64,000 nt of DNA, from positions 1 through 64,000 of the forward strand of contig NZ_JBLWVH010000008.1 in NCBI RefSeq assembly GCF_048268525.1. The letters are read 5' to 3'. The translations under genes were made by a program, and so were the position numbers. This DNA comes from Maricaulis sp048268525. GTDB taxonomy: Bacteria; Pseudomonadota; Alphaproteobacteria; Caulobacterales; Maricaulaceae. The notes below the pieces were generated by a model. It ran no database searches, had not been told where the DNA came from, and saw only the letters and a list, made by a program, of their open reading frames with translations. Each line of letters begins with the position of its first letter. Position 1 is the stretch's first letter. This document shows, piece by piece, positions 57,417 through 64,000 of this stretch.

Positions 57417-58647
57417 TCGCTGCCTCCTGATCGGTGCCGTGCTGCTGGCGTCATGCCAACCGCATCGGCCTGAGCCTGACCCGCAACCGGAGCCGGAACC
57501 CCCGACCGTCGAGCGACCGGAAACCCTTGATTTCCAACCCATCACCTGGTCCGACATGCCCGGTTGGTCTGATCGCGACCTGGCGCCGGCCCTGCAGGCC
57601 TTTCAGCGCAGTTGCGAACGTCTGAACCGTCGCGCCGACAGTGATCCGCTCAATCCCCAGGCCCGATGGGCCGGGCGGGTTGAGGACTGGCGGGGCGCCT
57701 GTGCCGCTGCGGCGATGACCGTGGCCGGTCCCGAGGCGGCGCGGTCCAGCCTGGAAGCGGTTTTTACCCCGGTTCGTCTACTGGCGCGAGATGCGGAAAC
57801 TCTTGAAACCCGGACCGATGGCCTGCTGACCGGGTACTACGAGCCTTATGTGCAGGTACGGCGCAATCGTCAGGGCGAATTCACCCAACCCTTGCGCCGC
57901 CGACCGGATGACCTGGTCACCGTTGACCTTGGCCGCTTTGACGAAAGCCTGGCCGGCCGCCGGATCGTCGGCGAAGTGAGTGACGGCGAACTGGTCCTCT
58001 ACAAGGACCGCGCCCGTATCGAATCCGAAAACGCCGGTGAAATTTTCGCCTGGGGGCGGCCGGTCGACGTGTTCTTCCTGCAGATACAGGGCTCTGGCCG
58101 CCTCGTTTTCGCTGATGGGCATGAAGAACGCGCGGCCTTTGCCGCCCATAACGGCCTTCCCTACCGCTCGATCGGACGCGAACTGGTGCGGCGCGGCGAA
58201 CTGGAAGCCCATGCGGCGTCCAAACAGGGCATCGAGGCCTGGCTGTCGGCGCGCGGTCCCGAAGCGATCGCAGAGCTGTTTGGCGTCAATCCGCGCTATG
58301 TTTTCTTCCAGAGTGAAAGCCTTGCCAATCCGGAGCTCGGTCCGCGCGGTTCGTCCGGGGTTGCGCTGACCCCGATGGCGTCGATTGCGGTGGATACGCG
58401 TGTCATGGCGCACGGTGTTCCTGTCTGGCTGTCGGCTGACTTGCCGGAGCTGGACGGATGGACCGGACTGGTGATCGCCCAGGACTCCGGTGGCGCCATC
58501 AATGGTCCGTTGCGCGGAGATTTCTTCTGGGGCTGGGGCGAAACCGCCGAGCGACGGGCCGGCACGACAAGGGCCCGGGCCGAGTGGACCATCCTGCTGC
58601 CCCATACCGTGGTGGCACGCCTGTTTGCCGATGCCGAGCTGAATTGA
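57400..58647 (+). CDS. mltA: membrane-bound lytic murein transglycosylase A
   Basis: A 415-residue MltA: an N-terminal lipoprotein signal (LPRFDRCLLIGAVLLASC, lipobox LASC), a Pro/Glu-rich linker, the double-psi barrel MltA domain with LLTGYYEPYVQVRRNRQGEF and IQGSGRLVFADG, and the C-terminal 3D domain (IAVDTRVMAHGVPVWL, IAQDSGGAINGPLRGDFFWGWG) containing the catalytic aspartates. It cleaves glycan strands, making 1,6-anhydro ends. The GTG start overlaps the TimA-like gene end by 17 bp. Confidence 0.93.
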   Translation: MLPRFDRCLLIGAVLLASCQPHRPEPDPQPEPEPPTVERPETLDFQPITWSDMPGWSDRDLAPALQAFQRSCERLNRRADSDPLNPQARWAGRVEDWRGACAAAAMTVAGPEAARSSLEAVFTPVRLLARDAETLETRTDGLLTGYYEPYVQVRRNRQGEFTQPLRRRPDDLVTVDLGRFDESLAGRRIVGEVSDGELVLYKDRARIESENAGEIFAWGRPVDVFFLQIQGSGRLVFADGHEERAAFAAHNGLPYRSIGRELVRRGELEAHAASKQGIEAWLSARGPEAIAELFGVNPRYVFFQSESLANPELGPRGSSGVALTPMASIAVDTRVMAHGVPVWLSADLPELDGWTGLVIAQDSGGAINGPLRGDFFWGWGETAERRAGTTRARAEWTILLPHTVVARLFADAELN

Positions 58648-58650
58648 TCG

Positions 58651-59250
58651 ATGAGCCGGAAGCGGACCATGCGCCCGGAAGAGCGTGCGCTCTGGAGCCG
58701 CGTGGCTAAGTCGGTAAAGCCGATCTCGGAGGACAGGCTGCGTTCGCTGGAAGAAGCCGAGCCAGTCTTGCGCGCTGCACCGAAACCGCCCTCGCAAAAG
58801 TCGATGGATACGTCCGCCCGGGCGTATGACTCCGGTGTTCCGACACCGCCAAACAACCGGCCCGCAGCCTCTTATGCTCCCCCGACCCCGCATGACCGGG
58901 CGGGTGAGAAACGGGTACGTCGCGGTCGGCTGGAGATTGATGGCCGGATTGATCTGCACGGTCTGACCCAGGACCAGGCGCTGCGCTCGCTCCGCCACTT
59001 CCTGCAGATGGCCCATGCCGGCGGTTACCGGACAGTCCTTGTTATCACCGGCAAGGGCTTCAAGTCCCGCGACCGTGATATCGCGCCCTGGGAGCAGGTC
59101 GAGGAGCCCGGTGTACTCAGGCGCAAGCTACCGGAATGGCTGGGACTTCCGGAATTCAGTCAGTATGTGTCAGGATACGCGAAATCGCACTCCCGTCACG
59201 GTGGAAGCGGCGCCTTTTATGTGACGCTGCGCGTTCGCGGCAAGGCCTGA
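58651..59250 (+). CDS. Smr-domain protein
   Basis: A 199-residue protein with a basic N-terminal half and a Smr domain from about residue 95: IDGRIDLHGLTQDQALRSL (LDLHG motif), GYRTVLVITGKGFKSR (TGKG motif), then SRHGGSGAFYVTLRV. Small Smr proteins are predicted nucleases of MutS2-related or RNA-cleaving type; the stand-alone alphaproteobacterial form is uncharacterised. It starts 3 bp after mltA and is probably cotranscribed. It is convergent with hslU. Confidence 0.9.
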   Translation: MSRKRTMRPEERALWSRVAKSVKPISEDRLRSLEEAEPVLRAAPKPPSQKSMDTSARAYDSGVPTPPNNRPAASYAPPTPHDRAGEKRVRRGRLEIDGRIDLHGLTQDQALRSLRHFLQMAHAGGYRTVLVITGKGFKSRDRDIAPWEQVEEPGVLRRKLPEWLGLPEFSQYVSGYAKSHSRHGGSGAFYVTLRVRGKA

Positions 59251-59266
59251 ATGTCGGCTGGCTGGC

Positions 59267-60574
59267 CTACAGGATGAATTTCGATAGGTCGGCATTCTTG
59301 GCCAGCTCACCGACATGCTCGGCGACATAGTCCGCATCGATGGTGATGGCCTGGCCGCCCCGATCGGAGGCGGTAAAGGAAATATCCTCGACCAGTTTCT
59401 CCATCACCGTCTGCAGGCGACGCGCGCCAATATTCTCAACGCTGGCATTGACGTCGGCGGCCAGCTTGGCCAGCGCGTCGATAGCCTCATCGGTGAAATC
59501 CAGGGTCACCCCTTCGGTGGCCAAAAGTCCCACATACTGCTTGATCAGGCTGGCCTCGGGCTCAACCAGGATCTGTTTCAGGTCGGCTTCGCTGAGCGCT
59601 GACAATTCGACGCGGATCGGCAGACGGCCCTGCAATTCCGGCAGCATGTCGGAGGGTTTGGCGACATGGAAGGCACCAGAGGCGATGAACAGGATATGGT
59701 CTGTCTTGATGGCGCCATGCTTGGTGGCCACCGTGGTGCCTTCGATCAGCGGCAGCAGGTCGCGCTGAACGCCTTCGCGGGACACATCGCCGCCGCGCGC
59801 ATCCGCACGGGCCGCGATCTTGTCGATCTCGTCGAGGAAGACGATGCCGTCATTCTCGGCCAGCTTGATGGCCTCGGCTGTGATCTGGCTGTCATCGAGC
59901 AGCTTGTCAGCTTCCTCATTGATCAGCGGCTCGTAGGCGTCCTTGACCTTCATCCGCACGGTCTTGGTCTTCTGGCCGAAGCCCTTGCCCAGAATGTCCC
60001 CGATATTGATCACACCGGCGCCACCGGTTGGCATGCCCGGAATGTCCAGCATCTGCATGCCCGAACCGGTATCGGCCAGCTGGACCTCGACATCCTTGTC
60101 GTCCAGCTCGCCAGCCAGCAGCCGTTTGCGAAAACTTTCGCGCGTGCTCTCGCTGGCATTCGGCCCGACCAGGGCGTCCACCACGCGGTTTTCCGCAGCC
60201 GAATGGGCCTTGGCCTTCACGTCCTCACGCTTGGTCTCGCGGACGATGTTGATGGCAATTTCCACCAGGTCGCGGGCGATCTGTTCGACATCACGGCCGA
60301 CATAGCCGACTTCGGTGAATTTGGTCGCTTCGACCTTGATGAAGGGCGCGCCGGCGAGCTTTGCCAGGCGGCGCGAGATCTCGGTCTTGCCGACGCCGGT
60401 CGGTCCGATCATCAGGATGTTCTTGGGCGTCACTTCATCGGCCAGCGCGTCATCCAGCTGGCGGCGTCGCCAGCGATTGCGCAGGGCGATGGCGACGGCC
60501 TTCTTGGCGTCGGCCTGGCCGACGATGAAGCGGTCGAGCTCGGAAACTATTTCGCGGGGGGTAAAATCGGTCAT
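59267..60574 (-). CDS. hslU: HslUV protease ATPase subunit HslU (ClpY)
   Basis: A 435-residue AAA+ unfoldase: TPREIVSELDRFIVGQADAKKAVAIALRNRWRRRQL (in pieces), Walker A MIGPTGVGKTEISRRLA, the pore motif GYVGRDVEQIARD, an I-domain insert, Walker B GIVFLDEIDKIAARAD, and sensor GRLPIRVEL. It ends SKFIL, the C-terminal tail that docks in HslV. The ATG at 60574 is the family start. The partner hslV lies 1 kb further left on the same strand, separated by two + strand genes. Confidence 0.97.
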   Translation of the reverse strand: MTDFTPREIVSELDRFIVGQADAKKAVAIALRNRWRRRQLDDALADEVTPKNILMIGPTGVGKTEISRRLAKLAGAPFIKVEATKFTEVGYVGRDVEQIARDLVEIAINIVRETKREDVKAKAHSAAENRVVDALVGPNASESTRESFRKRLLAGELDDKDVEVQLADTGSGMQMLDIPGMPTGGAGVINIGDILGKGFGQKTKTVRMKVKDAYEPLINEEADKLLDDSQITAEAIKLAENDGIVFLDEIDKIAARADARGGDVSREGVQRDLLPLIEGTTVATKHGAIKTDHILFIASGAFHVAKPSDMLPELQGRLPIRVELSALSEADLKQILVEPEASLIKQYVGLLATEGVTLDFTDEAIDALAKLAADVNASVENIGARRLQTVMEKLVEDISFTASDRGGQAITIDADYVAEHVGELAKNADLSKFIL

Positions 60575-60654
60575 TATCGTCTTTGCATTGCTTGCGCGTG
60601 TGTCTGATGTAATGAGCTGAAGACCGCAAAACCAGACCTGAAAGGCACTTGCCC

Positions 60655-61074
60655 ATGACCCGACCAAGATTTCATCTCGCATTCCCCGTCGATGATCTGT
60701 CTGCAGCCCGCCGGTTCTATGGCGAATTTCTGGGTTGTCGGGAGGGCCGGTCTTCCGAGGCCTGGATCGATTTCGACTTTCACGAACACCAGATTGTCGC
60801 TCACCTCGCGCCTGAGGAATGCAGCGCCGCTTCGCTGGGTCAGGTCGATGGCAAGCAGGTGCCCGTCCGCCATTTCGGGCTGCTGCTTGACTGGCCGGAC
60901 TGGGAGGCGCTCGCCGATCGCCTCAAGGCGGCGGGCCAGCCCTTCGTCATAGAACCCTATGTCCGTTTTGCCGGTGAGCCGGGAGAGCAGGGAACCTTCT
61001 TTGTCCGGGACCCGGCTGGCAATGCACTCGAATTCAAGACGTTCCGGGATGAGGCGCAGGTGTTTGCGCGCTGA
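60655..61074 (+). CDS. VOC-family (glyoxalase/bleomycin-resistance-like) protein
   Basis: A 139-residue vicinal-oxygen-chelate protein: FHLAFPVDDLSAARRFYGEFLGCREGRS (in part), the DFDFHEHQIVAHLA strand with a metal-type histidine, VRHFGLLL, and GTFFVRDPAGNALEFKTF with the conserved Glu. The pattern resembles dioxygenase-like VOC proteins more than glyoxalase I. The substrate is unknown. The ATG at 60655 is the natural start. It sits between hslU and hslV on the opposite strand. Confidence 0.88.
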   Translation: MTRPRFHLAFPVDDLSAARRFYGEFLGCREGRSSEAWIDFDFHEHQIVAHLAPEECSAASLGQVDGKQVPVRHFGLLLDWPDWEALADRLKAAGQPFVIEPYVRFAGEPGEQGTFFVRDPAGNALEFKTFRDEAQVFAR

Positions 61075-61160
61075 TCGGCCTGGCGCCGACCTTGCTCCCT
61101 CCGCCGGAAAACGCCGATACTGACTTGCCGGCTGCGCAATCCTGACGAAAGGAGTGCCGG

Positions 61161-61637
61161 ATGGATGGGAAATCAGGAAGCGGTTCCGCCTATGTCCGCT
61201 GGCTTTCGCGTGTTTCGCTGCTGCTGTTGTCGCTACACACGGTTTATGTGATCGGCTGGGCTGTGGTCGATATCGCGGTGCGCACGGGAATGTGGCCGGT
61301 CGGCTCGTGGGACTGGGATGCGGCCGCCTTCTTCGCATCATTGTCCTTCTGGCAGGAGGCGACGTTCTTCTCGTCAACGGCGCTTGCCATGGTCAGCATT
61401 TGGCTGCACCTCAAACGCAGCGCCCTGATCATCCCGGTCTTTCTGGTGTCCTACTTCCTTTACCGCCTCGACAGCTTCTTCCTGACACTGAACGACCTGT
61501 TCAACGGGGTCGGTGGGTTTGAGACATTCGCACCAATGCTCGTCCTGCAGCTGGCTTTGCTGCTGGCGCTGATGCTGTTGTGGGGAGAGGGATATTTCGA
61601 CCGATCGGTTTTTCGGCCCTCGCAGGACCGGGCTTGA
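61161..61637 (+). CDS. four-helix membrane protein of unknown function
   Basis: A 158-residue integral membrane protein with about four helices: VSLLLLSLHTVYVIGWAVVDIAV, ATFFSSTALAMVSIWLHL, ALIIPVFLVSYFLYRLDSFF and VLQLALLLALMLLWG. I do not recognise a family. It has GAAAGGAGTGCCGG upstream of the ATG at 61161, a good ribosome binding site. It follows the VOC gene on the same strand between hslU and hslV. Confidence 0.65.
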   Translation: MDGKSGSGSAYVRWLSRVSLLLLSLHTVYVIGWAVVDIAVRTGMWPVGSWDWDAAAFFASLSFWQEATFFSSTALAMVSIWLHLKRSALIIPVFLVSYFLYRLDSFFLTLNDLFNGVGGFETFAPMLVLQLALLLALMLLWGEGYFDRSVFRPSQDRA

Positions 61638-61656
61638 AGCCTGGCCTGCCGCCCGG

Positions 61657-62226
61657 CTAGCTCTCCAGCGTCTCGACGGTAAGGTTTTCATTGGTGTAGA
61701 CGCAGATCCGGGCCGCGATCTCCATCGCCTTGCGGGCAATGACTTCCGGGTCGGCCTCATAGTCGAAGATCGCGCGGGCGGCCGACAGGGCGTAATTGCC
61801 GCCGGACCCGACCGCGACCACGCCGTCCTCCGGTTCCAACACATCACCGGCCCCGGTCAGCAGGAAGGTCTCGGTACTGTCGCCGACGATCAGCATCGCT
61901 TCCAGTCGACGCAGATAGCGGTCGGTGCGCCAGTCCTTGGCCAGTTCGACACAAGCCCGTGCCAGTTGTTTGGGATATTGCTCGAGCTTGGCTTCCAGGC
62001 GCTCGAACAGGGCGAAGGCGTCTGCGGTTGCCCCGGCGAAGCCGGCAATCACGTCACCGCCGGCGAGGCGGCGGACTTTGCGGGCATTGCCCTTCATCAC
62101 GGTCGGGCCGATCGACACCTGGCCATCACCGGCGACCACCAGACGGCCGCCCTTGCGCACGGCGATGATCGTGGTGCCGCGCCATTGGCTGGCGTCGGCA
62201 TAATCGGGCGAGGAAGCATGTGTCAT
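61657..62226 (-). CDS. hslV: HslUV protease peptidase subunit HslV (ClpQ)
   Basis: A 189-residue N-terminal nucleophile peptidase: after a 17-residue leader (MTHASSPDYADASQWRG) comes the catalytic threonine T18 in TTIIAVRKGGRLVVAGDGQVSIGPTVMKGN (in pieces). GSGGNYALSAARAI follows, and the alpha/beta/beta/alpha fold of the family is complete. The leader is processed to expose Thr. The ATG at 62226 is supported by this leader. It is 19 bp from the end of the convergent membrane gene and is not in an operon with hslU. Confidence 0.95.
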   Translation of the reverse strand: MTHASSPDYADASQWRGTTIIAVRKGGRLVVAGDGQVSIGPTVMKGNARKVRRLAGGDVIAGFAGATADAFALFERLEAKLEQYPKQLARACVELAKDWRTDRYLRRLEAMLIVGDSTETFLLTGAGDVLEPEDGVVAVGSGGNYALSAARAIFDYEADPEVIARKAMEIAARICVYTNENLTVETLES

Positions 62227-62311
62227 GAGCCGGTCTCCGGATGAAGTCGTCCACCCGATGTGGCCGACCCGGCGGAGCGGATCAAGAGGGCAAGCTGTCC
62301 GGCGCTGGCAA

Positions 62312-64000
62312 TTACTCGCCGACGGCGCGGTCGGCATGGCTTTCGGTGGCAAAGGCGATGAAGTCGCTGGCCGGCATCGGGCGGGCGAACAGGAAGCCCT
62401 GGGCCAGGGTCGCACCCTGGGCCCGCAGCATCTGGTGCTGTTCCGGTGTTTCCACGCCTTCGGCCACCGTTTCCAGCTTCAGCGACTTGGCCATGGCCAG
62501 GATCGTCTCGACCACGATGCGGGCATGGTGATCGGTGGTCATGTCGCGCACGAAACTCTGGTCGATCTTGAACACGTCGAACGGCATCCGCGTCAGATAG
62601 GCGAGCGAGGAATGGCCGGTGCCGAAATCATCAATGGCGAAGTTGACGCCGCGATCCCGCAAGGGCTGGACCTGTTCGATAACCCGTTCCGGATTTTCCA
62701 TGGCGATGGATTCAGTCAGCTCCAGCTCCAGAAGGTGCGGCGGCAGATTGGCCGCGGCGAGCGCTTCAACCACCGAGTCCGAGAAGCCGTCGCGTTCAAA
62801 CTGCATGGCTGACACATTGACTGCGACCGGGATTTCCAGTCCGCGATCGCGCCAGGCAGCGGCTTCGCGGCAGGCGGCCCGCAGGACCCAGTCGCCGATC
62901 TCGCCGATCAGGCCGCATTCTTCGGCTGCCTCGATGAAGGCGCCGGGCGACAGCAGGCCGGCAGTCGGATGCTGCCAGCGAACAAGGGCCTCGGCACCGG
63001 CGCAAGCGCCATCCGTCATCAGCACTTTGGGCTGATAGAAGACCACCAACTGATCCTGGGCCACCGCATCGCGAAGTTCGTTTTCCAACACCAGGCGCTC
63101 GAAGGCGGACTGGTTCATGGACGGTTCGAAGAATTGTGCCGCAGAGCCACCGGCGCGCTTGGCATGGGCCATGGCGAGGTCGGCGTGTCGCATCAGGGTT
63201 TCCGGGTCGGCTCCGTCCTGAGGGAAGACCGCGACACCGATCGACACGCCCAGGAAGACCTGGTGGCCGGAAATTTCAAATGGCAGGCGGATGGCATCGA
63301 CCAGCTTGTTGGCGATCCGGGCCGCGTCAGCGCTGTCTTCGATGGTCGGCAAGAGCACGGTGAACTCATCACCACCCAGCCGCGCCACCATGGACGGGTC
63401 TTCGGTATTGCCGGAAGCCAGGTCACAGCCGCGCGTCACTTCGGACAGTCGGCGTCCGACCATTTCCAGCAGGCGATCGCCTTCGCCTATGCCGAGCGAG
63501 TCATTGACGCGCTTGAAACGGTCGAGGTCGAGGAAGAGCACGGCACCGGAGCCACCATCTTCGAGCGATTTGCGGGCCACCCGCTCGGTTTCCTTGCGGA
63601 AGCGTTCGCGGTTGGGCAGCTCGGTGACCAGGTCGACATAGGCCAGGCGGTGAATGCGTTTGAGATTGCCGTCGAGGCGCGCAAACATGCGGTTGAAGGC
63701 GTTGGCAAGCACTTCCAGCTCGTCACCGGTCTTCACCGAAATGCGCATGTCGAGATTCTTGGACGAGGCCAGGCGGGCGGCGTCGGTCAATGTCTGGACC
63801 GGACGCAGTGCACGGCCCACGATCAGCGCTGCCAGCGGCAGGAAAATGCCCAGGGCGAACAAGGCAATCAGGGTCTGGCGCTGGAAGGCGGCATTGCGTG
63901 AGGCGACCAGCTCGACCAGCGGCTGCTGCATGTAGACCACACCAACCAGACGGCGGGACTGGGTGTAGACCGGAGCCGAAACCTCGAGCATGCCGTCGTG
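62312..64000 (-). CDS. membrane-associated GGDEF/EAL cyclic-di-GMP protein, 5'-truncated
   Basis: The frame runs off the right edge, so the N-terminus (sensor domain and first helix) is missing. The visible order is a short extracytoplasmic piece, a membrane helix (LIALFALGIFLPLAALIVG), a HAMP domain (LRPVQTLTDAARLASSKNLDMRI in part), a GGDEF domain with the intact signature VARLGGDEFTVLLP and LPNRERFRKE, and an EAL domain with AGAEALVRWQHP and the later catalytic stretch IDDFGTGHSSLAYLTRMPFDVFKIDQ (in pieces). Both the synthase and phosphodiesterase signatures look intact. It probably controls the motile-sessile switch; the signal is unknown. Confidence 0.9.
   Translation of the reverse strand, partial: HDGMLEVSAPVYTQSRRLVGVVYMQQPLVELVASRNAAFQRQTLIALFALGIFLPLAALIVGRALRPVQTLTDAARLASSKNLDMRISVKTGDELEVLANAFNRMFARLDGNLKRIHRLAYVDLVTELPNRERFRKETERVARKSLEDGGSGAVLFLDLDRFKRVNDSLGIGEGDRLLEMVGRRLSEVTRGCDLASGNTEDPSMVARLGGDEFTVLLPTIEDSADAARIANKLVDAIRLPFEISGHQVFLGVSIGVAVFPQDGADPETLMRHADLAMAHAKRAGGSAAQFFEPSMNQSAFERLVLENELRDAVAQDQLVVFYQPKVLMTDGACAGAEALVRWQHPTAGLLSPGAFIEAAEECGLIGEIGDWVLRAACREAAAWRDRGLEIPVAVNVSAMQFERDGFSDSVVEALAAANLPPHLLELELTESIAMENPERVIEQVQPLRDRGVNFAIDDFGTGHSSLAYLTRMPFDVFKIDQSFVRDMTTDHHARIVVETILAMAKSLKLETVAEGVETPEQHQMLRAQGATLAQGFLFARPMPASDFIAFATESHADRAVGE

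Noticed and set aside
57778..59016. A 412-codon open frame on the - strand opposite mltA and the Smr gene
   Set aside because: Both + strand genes are clear by motif, so this is an antisense artefact of high GC content.
1..64000. Insertion sequences, prophage genes, CRISPR arrays, toxin-antitoxin or restriction systems
   Set aside because: I looked for transposase, integrase, repeat-spacer and defence gene patterns and saw none; composition is even throughout.

Overview
The window is one contiguous piece of a GC-rich alphaproteobacterial chromosome. Gene content and order point to the Caulobacter/Maricaulis side of the class, most likely a Maricaulis-like prosthecate marine bacterium. The evidence is a CenR-type response regulator, a giant NAD-dependent glutamate dehydrogenase of the GdhZ type, an NtrZ-like periplasmic protein, CtrA-type TTAA-N7-TTAA sites, and a hemE / kinase-pyrophosphorylase (DUF299) gene pair flanking a non-coding region, as at the Caulobacter crescentus origin. 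I see no insertion sequence, prophage, CRISPR array or toxin island. This is core chromosome, and its main interest lies in the replication and segregation sites, non-coding elements and a few odd genes.

Layout. 1-8.3 kb: rsmB (cut by the window edge), rpe, a heparinase II/III-like gene, a membrane-bound CapD/WbpM-type nucleotide-sugar dehydratase, purH and a lipoprotein hydrolase, all on +. 8.3-13.2 kb: the large NAD-glutamate dehydrogenase on -, behind a 396-bp GC-rich region full of inverted repeats. 13.6-16.8 kb: a three-gene overlapping - operon (degenerate isochorismatase fold, GNAT acetyltransferase, unknown protein) divergent from a LysR regulator and an XRE regulator, with a perfect CtrA-type site in the shared promoter. 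17-20 kb: tRNA-Gly(GCC), a prolyl-tRNA editing protein, a CnoX-like thioredoxin, small conserved proteins and an exported DsrE-family protein. 20-31 kb: ubiH-like, ftsK, a beta-propeller protein, lolA, a probable 6S RNA, xthA, a secreted HExxH protein, cenR, an L,D-transpeptidase-like gene, the PLP homeostasis gene, a ThiE-like gene and an NtrZ-like gene. 31-37.5 kb: an outer-membrane beta-barrel protein, a DUF3576 lipoprotein, leuS-lptE-holA.

The 37.5-55.3 kb part is the origin domain. The order is parB-parA-rsmG-mnmG-mnmE with two perfect 16-bp parS palindromes (one inside rsmG, one between mnmG and mnmE), then dienelactone-hydrolase, LytTR, GST, phosphodiesterase and quinone-reductase genes, rho, hemJ, hemH, hemE, a 444-bp non-coding region that I read as oriC, and then on the other replichore the DUF299 kinase gene, maf, aroE, coaE and dnaQ. 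The transcription arms diverge from this non-coding region. 56-64 kb: secB (convergent with dnaQ), timA-like, mltA, a Smr-domain gene, hslU, two unrelated + strand genes, hslV, and a GGDEF/EAL protein running off the right edge.

Together the genes serve replication and segregation (oriC, parS, ParAB, DnaQ, HolA, FtsK), tRNA and rRNA modification (RsmB, RsmG, MnmE, MnmG), late heme synthesis (HemE, HemJ, HemH), envelope biogenesis (LptE, LolA, SecB, MltA, L,D-transpeptidase, CapD-like), proteolysis (HslUV) and cell-cycle or envelope regulation (CenR, possible CtrA sites). All assignments come from reading the sequence; no database search was run.
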